From Proteles cristata cristata (taxonomy: Eukaryota > Chordata > Mammalia > Carnivora > Hyaenidae): a stretch of 64,000 nucleotides of DNA. The position numbers and the translations under genes are program-made. How positions within the stretch are numbered: the first letter of the stretch is position 1; each line of letters starts with the position of its first letter. The stretch lies in contig JAESUZ010002551.1 of assembly GCA_017311185.1 (NCBI GenBank), forward strand, positions 3,038,001-3,102,000, read 5' to 3'. Below are positions 55,640 to 64,000 of the stretch, in pieces. The notes under the pieces are model-generated. The model saw only the letters and a list, made by a program, of their open reading frames with translations, was not told where the DNA came from and ran no database searches.

Positions 55640-57335
55640 CTTTCAGACACATCACTGGGCAAACTGAAGGTACAAAGATGGTATTAAAATGTCACTGATT
55701 GACTTAGAAAGAAATATAGTCATTACATTGGGCAATTAGTTACTCTTTATCAAGTTATAAAAGTTATAAGGTTGATAATTGTGTTGACCACATCTTGATC
55801 TCCTCTTCAAATCCTCCTATCTACTTTTAGTTAATGGGCAGTAATGGAGCTCTGCTGAACTTCCACTGCCCATCAGAGGCTTAATTTGAGGACCCACATC
55901 ATATCTCTTGATTCTTGTCCTGAGTTTTCTCTGATACCTGTATCTGCTTAGCATCAGACACATATGACTCATGGGGCCATCACAGACCAATGCAGGATGG
56001 GACTCCTTGGATAAATGTTTACCCTTTCATTTTCTGGCACACAGTTCTGACACATTTTATAAGGCTCTTCAGAAAGCCACAGTGGATTAGAGTACCACTC
56101 CTCCTTAGCAGTGGCCAAATTAATGCTCTCTCCTGCTGTCTTTCTCACGTTCCTAGTTTATGCCCCTCGCCCTTCACTCCTACTCCCTGGAATCACTTGG
56201 AATCACCTAGTAAATTCTGCATGCAAACCTTTGTCACAGCCTATGCTTGCAAATCACCCCAGGGTAATACAACTTTTTGATTATTATTTGTTTTTATGGA
56301 AAAAGCCAAAAAATATCAGACCTCAGGTTATTATAACTGGGATGATGAAAAAACATGTGAAAAATAAAGTTATTAATTCTTTGGAAGAATTTAATTCTGA
56401 ACTCTTGGGGGAAAAGTCTAATGACAAGAGTTCATAAAAAGATGTATGCATAATTGAAACCACAAGGGAGATCAAGTTGAGGGTTCGTTTTACAGAAGGT
56501 ACTATGTAAAAAAAGAAGTTAACGCCCATTTCTTAATATTTGTAACTCAAAATAGCTCCCATGTATAAACATGGGCTTATGTAGGTAGTAAGATTTCTTA
56601 TGCTACTTAAAAAAAGTTTCCTAATCCTATTTTACTTTTAGATGTAGGATGGAAACAATAGAGAAAATAGGAAAGGTGGTATACAAGAAGCAGAGGTATT
56701 AAGGGAAAGTGGCGTTAAGATAGTTAAAACATAATATAGTGATTTCTTTTTCCTTCTGCTCTTTAAACACTTCAGGTCTGTTAACAGGAAATACAGCAAG
56801 AATACCCCCTGGATTGGAAAATCATTCAAAGGCTCTTCGAGCTGAAGGCCAAGACAGGTAAAGTGATCCCACTGGGCATTCATATAGATTAAGAGATTAG
56901 TAACCAATAGATGCAAAGGTGGTGAAGTTGACTCGGAAGAGCCATGGTAGTAGCCACCAGAGAAGCTGTGTGCCTGCATATGGGTACACGCATGTGCGTG
57001 TGTATGAGGCATTGAGCGGGACCAGGTGTGGATCATGTAGTCTTACCCGTCATCTCCCTCTCTCTGCAGACCCCACCCCAGGCCCAGGGAACCCGAGACA
57101 GCATTCTTCTGGGATGTTCCAATGAGGCCTCTCATGAGGAAGTTAGGGCTTGTATGGCTTGTGCATTTCAGTTCCATCACCTCCCAGAAGTCAGAGATTA
57201 GAGAAGGTCCGACCACTTCCAATTTAAGAGGATTCTAGCATATTAAAAATAAGGAAATGTACCAACAAGGTAACAAAAAATTGCATGTTTTATATGTTTA
57301 TGCTTAATAAACTAATGCTATTAACAAAATAATCT
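55640..57335. other. Anonymous DNA in intron 1 or flank
   Basis: No repeat recognised over about 1.7 kb. A minus frame of 132 codons (57036-56638) and plus frames of 96 and 108 codons have no recognisable domain. A GT-rich patch lies at 56985-57005. Confidence 0.45.
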
Positions 57336-57339
57336 TTTT

Positions 57340-58760
57340 ATTTGAAATAACCTATTAAATCACAGTAAGTTGTAAAGATAGTACAAGAGCTTCCTGGGTA
57401 TCCTTCATTTCCTCCAGTGGTTACATTTTCCATGGCTATAGTACAGTATCAAAACTGGGAAACTGACATTGGTAGAATGTGTGTGTGGTTCTCTGTCATT
57501 TTATCTCATAGGTAAGTTCATGTCCCATAGGTATGTTCATGTATCCACTGGGGCCGTCAGGATACAGACTGTTTCAGCACTACTCCTCTCTCTACTACTA
57601 ACCCTTAGAAATCATCAATCTCTTCTCTAATTTTATAATTTTGGCATTTTAGAATGAAGTATAAATTAAACCATGTAAAATATAAACTTTTCATACTGGC
57701 TTCCCCCTCCCCCCATCCCCTTCATGTAATGCCTGTGAGATCCATCCAAGTTGGTGCATGTATCAGTTTGTTCCTTTTTATTGTTGACTGTTGGTCCATT
57801 GTATGGACTTCATTTTCTTATTTGCTACTATATGTCCTGTTTGGTGAAAAGTCATCTTGTCATTGGCCATTTTCTAATTGGATTCTTGTTTTCTTAACTG
57901 TTGAATTTTTATATATTCTAGATATGAGTCCTTGGTCAGGTAGGTGGTCTTCAAATATTTCCTCCCACTCTGTAGCTTGTTTTTTGATCCTGACAAGGGT
58001 CATTCACAGAGCAGAGGTTTTTAATTTTGGTTACATTTAATAGATTGGCTTTGGGGCACCTGGGTGGCACAGTTGGTTGGCTTTGGGGCAACTTCGGCTC
58101 AGGTCATGATCTCATGGTACATGGGTTCGAGCCCCGTGTCGGCATCTGTGCTGACAGCTAGCTCAGAGCCTGGAGCCTGTTTCAGATTCTGTGTCTCCCT
58201 TTCTCTCTCTCTGACCCTCCCCTTTTCACACTGTCTCTCTCTCTCAGAAAAAAAAAAAATAGATTGGCTTTTTCCTTTTGTGGATTGTGCTTTTCATGTC
58301 CTGTCTGGGAATTCTTTACAACCCCTTGGTCCTAAATATTTTCTCCTCAAAGCTTGATAGTTTTATATTTTACATATAAATCCATTATCCATTTTGAGTT
58401 AATTTTCATATAAAGTGTAAGGTTTAAATCATTTTTTTTTTTGCCTATGAGTATATAATTACTTCCCTATTAGTTTTTAAAAGACTATCATCCTTCTTTC
58501 ATTGAATTGCTTTTGTACCTTTGACAAAAATTAGTTGCCTGCACATGCATGGCTCTATTTCTGGGCTTTCTGTTCTGTTCCATTGATCTATGTGTCTACA
58601 TTCTGCCAATTCTATGTGGTTTTGATGACTTAAAATTAGGTAGACTTATTTTTTCCACCTTATTTTTTTTTCAGTTTTCAGAACTGTTTTAGATATTCTA
58701 GTTACTTTGCCTTTCAATATACGTTTTAGTAAAGTCTTATCCATAGCTATAAAAAATTGT
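57340..58760 (-). mobile_element. Antisense L1 ORF2/3' region
   Basis: AAGTTGTAAAGATAGTACAA, GGTTACATTTTCCATGGCTA, GATATGAGTCCTTGGTCAGG, TATTTCCTCCCACTCTGTAG, TTCATGTCCTGTCTGGGAAT, TTGAGTTAATTTTCATATAA and TTGATCTATGTGTCTACATT are the reverse of L1M. Interrupted by the SINE at 58053-58257. Confidence 0.85.
58053..58257 (+). mobile_element. Feliform SINE with duplicated 5' junction
   Basis: Perfect 14-bp target duplication AATAGATTGGCTTT at 58039-58052 and 58258-58271. The head is followed at 58077-58090 by TTGGCTTTGGGGCA, a copy of the flank/SINE junction at 58045-58058, which replaces the normal AAGCGTCTG segment. Confidence 0.95.
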
Positions 58761-58764
58761 GTAT

Positions 58765-59812
58765 TTTAAATGCTTATACTTAACAAATCAATGATTTTTG
58801 ACATATTCTGAAAATAAAACGCAATCTATTTGTTTAGGAGATAATCACAGGCTGTATTACAATAGTAGTTCATGTTAAAGTATAATAGCAGTGTGCAGTT
58901 AGTTATCTGATAAGTAGATACAAATCTAAACTTGTAAAATGGATTTCTTTTTATCCTAGGCAATGTATTTCTGTATATGCATAGATCTCATTTGGAGAAT
59001 ATATCAAAATAAAATTTTGAAGTCCCTTGTATATCAGTAGCCAGGGGCAAATTGACCTTTTCCCCCTCTCCTTGCCCTGGAATAGAACCTGTTCCACATT
59101 CCTTTAAGTAAGAAGAACAGGAAACAACAACCCAAAGCGTGACCCTTCTAAAAGGTGGGCACTTTGTTGCCTTGCTTTTGGAAAATTGGCCATTTGTTTC
59201 CCCAAATGTTTTCATAGAATGAAGAGGAAAATATGTAAATACTTAAGAATATAAGACCATTTGTAAAAATGGGAAGAGGAAAGAAAATCTTCCCCTCTTT
59301 CTCAGATACACAGAGCCCTGAAAGGAAAAATTAGCCTTCATGAATCCTCTTATATCTTCTATGCTGATAAATTTATAGAACATACAAATCAAGTAAAATT
59401 CTTTGATATAAAGATTAAATCTTATATTAATACACAATATTAGAAGGCTTATTTGTATTTTAGTTTACCCAATTTTAAATATTTATACAAACCAAAAATG
59501 CAAAAAACAATGCTTCACTGAAAAAAGGTTTGGAGGTAATCATAAAAAGGACTATAAAGACAAAGCTATCATGATCACAACACACAATTTTGGGTAAGAG
59601 AAATAGTGTGCTGGGGACCATGATAAAACCATAAGCACACAAAGAAGGACTCATTTATAGAATTTGGTTTGGACATGAATGCAGGGGGAGGGCCATGGTG
59701 GTAGTATAGACAGACAGATGTCTTCATGACACTCTTTCCAGACTTTTTGTCCAAGGTGACTTCTTAGAATCATTAAAGTTTATAAAATGCAAACCCCCTA
59801 CAAAGGAACCAC
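58765..59812. other. Anonymous AT-rich DNA
   Basis: No gene or clear repeat. Some phrases around 59500-59600 (ACTATAAAGACAAAGCTATC) may be old LINE. Confidence 0.4.
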
Positions 59813-59814
59813 TA

Positions 59815-59990
59815 GACAGTAGTGGTTCTCAACCCTGGTATACATTAGGATCATGTAGAGAACTTCTATAACATACTGATGACCAAACTCTTGGAGAGTC
59901 CCAGTCAACTGGTCTAGGGTAGAGTCTGGGCATTTTCTTTCTCAAAAACAAGTCCCCTAGATGATTCTATTTGAACCAAGAATGCAAACA
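59815..59990. mobile_element. hAT MER5-like remnant
   Basis: GTAGTGGTTCTCAACCCTGG, TACATTAGGATCATGTAGAG, AACTGGTCTAGGGTAGAGTC and TGGGCATTTTCTTTCTC follow a MER5/Charlie pattern. Confidence 0.65.
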
Positions 59991-60019
59991 GTTGCCTGTT
60001 AGCTTTTGGTTAATGGTCT

Positions 60020-60215
60020 GCTACAGTGGTTCTCTACCTGGTCATACATTAAAATCAGCTAGGTAGCCATTAAATGCTAGGGCACCACCCCCTGAGATTC
60101 TGAATCAGTTGGTCTGAGGTAGAGCTCAGACATCTGTATTCACAAACAACAACACAAAAATCCAACCCAAGCAAGCAACCAATTCTAAGGAGAACCCAGG
60201 GTTGAAAATCAATGC
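60020..60215. mobile_element. Second hAT MER5-like remnant
   Basis: CTACAGTGGTTCTCTACCTG, CATACATTAAAATCAGCTAG, GATTCTGAATCAGTTGGTCT and GAGGTAGAGCTCAGACATCT. It lies about 30 bp after the first one and in the same orientation. Confidence 0.65.
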
Positions 60216-63200
60216 AAATGAAAAAAAAGACAAGGCTATGTTTTTTGGAGAGAGATGGTAGGGAAGGGAAAGGCAGAGAGAAAGCAGGGTGTTGATGAGG
60301 TTATAAGGGGTTGTAGGATCATTTCACCTGCTTTACAACTTTTCCACTAAATACTCATTGGCTGAGTCTGAGAGACTAGAATTCCTATTTTTATGAAAGC
60401 CAGAGGCAAGAATGAGTGTGTAAGATTCACAAGGAGGAAACTCAAGGGATCCAGACTCAGAGTTTGATGTTAAACTACCAGGTAGGCTTTTGCTCTGTAC
60501 CTACCTCCAGGAAACCTTGATAAGTTGTTCTCTATGAGCCACAAAGTTTGTTGGATCAAATCCCCCCACAGATCTACTACAGTATTCCTGAATTTGAATA
60601 GTAACTCTCACATGGTGACATACACTATCTCATTTATCATTTGGACAGAACCATTATTAAAGATATTCTCCACCTTTCCTCACTTTAGTATTCAGCTTTG
60701 AATTCTGAAACAGTTGTTCAATCCAAGATTTTGAATTCTTTTGGCAGGCAGTATCCCCACTGGTGTGATGGCACACAAATCCAGGGGTCCAGCTTGACCC
60801 CTTCCAACGAGTTAGAATACAAATAACATTTTTAAAGTCTATAAGATGTGACACATTTTTCATTTTAATTTAATGCCTGTAAGCAGGGATTTTTTTTTTT
60901 TAGTCCCTCCTTCCATTTTATTATTCCTTCTGAGTTTCAACCTGAAAGTCCTACATGACTTGACAACATATTTATGATGAGCTGAAGCCCATCAATTAAT
61001 TTGATTAATTATTAATCAAATAATTAATTATTTCCTTTCATCACGAGGCAGAGGGGCTGCAGGGATTTCTACAGTGGTGCTAGTCTTCTTGTGATTGGAG
61101 TATTTGTTTTAATACGTCCGAGGGACAAATGGAAAGTAAAACATATTTTAAAAAATTTAAAACCCTTCACTAAAACATGAACTCCTCCAGTGTTTTCACT
61201 GAGCTATTTCTGTATTTAGTGAGATCAAGGTTCTTCAGAGAAAGCAAACATATTTGCACTTAAGCATGTATTATTTTACTGACAGGTATATATTATTGCA
61301 GCAAAATCAGAAGACGTTGGCTTAAAATGACTTCTGATTGCAGTTTATGAAAAATGTAACATGTCTATAATCAATGGATTTTTCTAACTGTGACTTTTTA
61401 CATTCAGTCTTCAGTTGCACATATGTTATTTGAAAATAAAATAGTGCATTTCTTATTTTAGCCTTATCGTTAGAAGTACCTCTGTTAGTAAGAGCCACAG
61501 ACAAAAATATATCTAGCATTTAATGCCCTTATTCTAAATAAAGAAGCCACTGTAGGTTGGTTGCTGAAAAACTGACAAATTATTTCAATTGTTTTGTGAG
61601 AAAATATTATTTATCTCATAGCAACCAAGTTTACTGATGATTAGCTTTTATGCTGGCCCACAGAATCATATAAAAGGAAATAGGAGTCTTAACTTGTACA
61701 GTTTGGTCAAGTCACAAGAGCATAACTAATAGAACCTTCACGTTAATGCTCTGTCGGAATATATACTTTCCCAGGCGTTGCTAATAACTAGAACCAGCTA
61801 TGGCCTGCGCTGCAGCTATAATGATTCTGTTAGTAACATTTCACTACCACCCAATGAATTACCAAGACAGCAAGGAAATGCAGATCTCTATTGTCAATTT
61901 TAATTGTACTTTAAAAGAAAAATTATTTATTTTTAATTTCAGTTCTCTGTGAAATTCTCATTCAACCAAAAATCTTATTAATACAAGTTTTCACATTTGG
62001 ATTTCAGCGGCATCCGTAAAGATAAATGAAGATTGTATCATGATTCTCTGGCCAAGAATTTTATCATGCAGTTTCATTAACCACTGACTAGGTTGGTTAA
62101 TTTATTTGATTAAAGCCTGAGGCTCATGACAGCAAGGTCAGGAATTTAGTCACGTCTGAGTTAATTTGCCTTGACCTCTATTTACCTTCTAAATGCTGAA
62201 CAACTTCTTACAAATCTGTAGTTCACCACACATTCAGCATCAGGGTAGAATTGGACTTGCCACTGTCAGAACAACAGCTCTATCTTGCCAATTAGGTGGC
62301 ATTTGGCTTGTACCCACTTGAGCATTTGCTTGTTTGATAATTTGGTGTTCCCGACAACCCACTTCATATTTAGCGTCAATTGATGGGTTTTGCTTTTTCT
62401 AGGACTACTCTGGTCAGGGGTATTTAGCAAGTAATCTGACCATTTCAATTTCGAAATGTAAACTCCCTATAAAGAGTCATTTATCTTCATATTGAGGCCA
62501 CTAGGAATGATCTAAATATTGATAACTGCCAACTTAGTTTGGGGGTAGAGGAGTGTTTCTGTGGATCTGATCCCACTCCTAAGTCCCTGCTGATGAAACT
62601 CCATTCTGCTTCATATTGTCTATCTTCTTACCATTTTTTAATAAGTCCCCTACAGGGGGGCGATTCACACATTCTTAGGAATATAGTCTTGTTCATCTTT
62701 TGGGTACCATTTTCTTCTCTTTCTAAGCTAGCTCTCAGAGGCAAGGACTCCGCCATGGCCAGGGTGCCTCTAGTGTTTGCCAAGACTGATCAGCTTGATT
62801 GTCAGGGCCAGGCCTGGCCTTGTAGCTGCTCTGTGTCTTACCCCAGGGGACAAGATGCTCTTGAAATTGCTCCCCTCCCTCCCTGTGTTATTCTCAGATA
62901 TACAAACTTGAGACCAGTGCTAGTTGATAGATATTTTTTAATGAGACAGCACCTTCTTTTAAATTCCTCGGTTTTCAATGTCAGCTCTTTTCAGTGGTAT
63001 GGCTAGGGGCTGGCTTGCCACACCATGGAAATCAGCAAATGCTATAAATCAGGACTTTTTAAAATTTTCCTCAGAAAGCCATTTACCAGCACCCCATTGG
63101 CTCTTTCCCTACCTCTCACCCCCATTTCCCCAAGAATTGCATGTGACCATAGAAATAGGAAAATAACTTGGCTGATAGGATGATACAGTTTTCCAGTCCT

Positions 63201-64000
63201 GACTGCACCTTAGGCCTAAATTCTTTCCTTAGGAGCCTCCCATCTCAGCAGGCTCCTAGGCTTTAATGAAAACAGGGTTTGTGTGGCTCCCTCCTACCCC
63301 TCAAAGGTCCCACACCCTTTCTGCCCCACACATGGGGTTAATACAATGCTGGGTTTCTATTTAGAAATTAGATAGTTCTAAATTCCTGCTTTCCTCAGGG
63401 AGATAGCGACAGGAGCCTCTTTGTGTATGACTATTCCCAAACCCATATCTTCCCATTTTTCAGATATGCCTCAAGAATGCACAATTTGGGATCTTAGTGT
63501 AGGAAAACCAGAAGCAATTGGCACACTTTCATTATTAACTACTGAATCAAACCATTTGCCAACCTGCTAACTGCTTTCTTGTCAACATCTTCCCCTTTCT
63601 GAGATACCACTCAAGTCAGGGCTATTGAATAGAATGAAGAAATCATTTTAGTACTAGGATAATAGAGAAGAAATAACTGGAACTATGATAAATATATTTT
63701 GTATAAGAATGATTTGATATAACTTAATTCTTTTGAACTGTTCACTAGACTTTGTATCTTATACCATGCTTTCAAGTATTAAATAAGGGCTAAAATGTTT
63801 TACTTAAGTTAAACTAATTAAAACCTTTAAAAATTCAATAGTCCAGTTTTCCTGACCTCAGTTAAATGCCTTAATCCTATTAGACCATTCTTTAAAATGA
63901 ATTAGACTCTAAAGTATTATAGTTACAATTTTTTAAATGTACCTTACCCAGTATAGCAACATAATAGGGTTACTAAAATTAAGGTTAATGAGAAGAACCA
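60216..64000. other. Repeat-poor right end, no gene recognised
   Basis: 3.8 kb without an obvious SINE or L1, unlike the rest of the window. It contains a 19-bp AT-rich palindrome at 61001-61019 and a GC-richer segment at 62540-62900 with a 155-codon plus-strand frame (62539-63006) lacking any known domain. If STEAP4 exon 1 or its promoter lies in the window, this is the likeliest place, but I see no specific signal. Confidence 0.4.

Larger units (their letters stand above)
49022..64000 (-). other. STEAP4: STEAP4 intron 1 and/or 5' flank
   Basis: Everything right of the exon 2 acceptor (AG at 49023-49022) is either intron 1 or upstream flank. I could not identify the non-coding first exon, a CpG island or a clear core promoter here. 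The intron is at least 15 kb if exon 1 lies beyond the window. Confidence 0.6.

Noticed and set aside
56638..57036. 132-codon minus-strand frame
   Set aside because: No recognisable domain, no splice or expression signal, repeats of H/T from a GT-rich stretch; lies in STEAP4 intron or flank.
62539..63006. 155-codon plus-strand frame
   Set aside because: Composition and lack of any motif suggest chance in GC-richer DNA; no retrocopy signature.

Overview
This is mammalian nuclear DNA from a carnivoran, almost certainly a cat-family (felid or close feliform) genome. The evidence is about 37 copies of the tRNA-Lys-derived carnivore SINE, most with the feliform 3' module (a GGCTCTGTGCTGACAGCTCA-type segment, then a CT-rich stretch and an AAATAAATAAAC tail), plus carnivore-type LINE-1 3' ends and older mammalian repeats (L2, MIR, hAT/MER). 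No bacterial, plasmid or viral organisation is present.

The only protein-coding gene I can support is STEAP4 (STAMP2, six-transmembrane metalloreductase) on the minus strand. Its four coding exons lie at 48564-49019, 47356-47883, 45677-45841 and 43372-43659. All three introns between them are phase 0 with GT-AG borders. The exons join to a complete 478-codon frame. The NADPH-binding motif, six membrane segments and both haem-ligand histidines are intact. The coding start lies two bases inside exon 2, so the 5' UTR exon and promoter are further to the right. I could not place them in 49.0-64.0 kb, and they may be outside the window.

Layout: 0-8 kb is old repeats (hAT/MER, MIR, antisense L1M at 2.7-4.3 kb, five SINEs, a CA microsatellite). 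8.1-13.4 kb is one long antisense L1 with 5' UTR, ORF1 and ORF2 remnants in order and internal deletions. 14-21.5 kb holds sense L1M ORF2 debris, a solo ERV LTR (15148-15774, with a 4-bp target duplication) and a younger L1 3' fragment (17341-18233). 21.5-28.5 kb is anonymous sequence, an L2 copy and old LINE. 29-37 kb is antisense L1M/L1ME broken by SINEs and a second, minus-strand LTR. 37-43 kb is mostly anonymous, with a possible mRNA retrocopy at 40.2-40.6 kb and old L1 before the STEAP4 3' UTR. 43.4-49.0 kb is STEAP4. 49-64 kb is intron 1 or 5' flank, with serial insertions of young L1s and SINEs up to 58.8 kb and a repeat-poor stretch after 60.2 kb.

I found no undescribed biological system. 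The observations most worth following are a 19-codon STEAP4 C-terminal extension relative to human, a SINE inserted 18 bp from the exon 4 splice donor, repeated reuse of the same target site by L1s (49.45-50.61 kb) and by SINEs (52.64-53.09 kb), and several SINE copies whose structure suggests template switching or repeat-mediated deletion. Repeat family names come from remembered consensus patterns, not from a database search.
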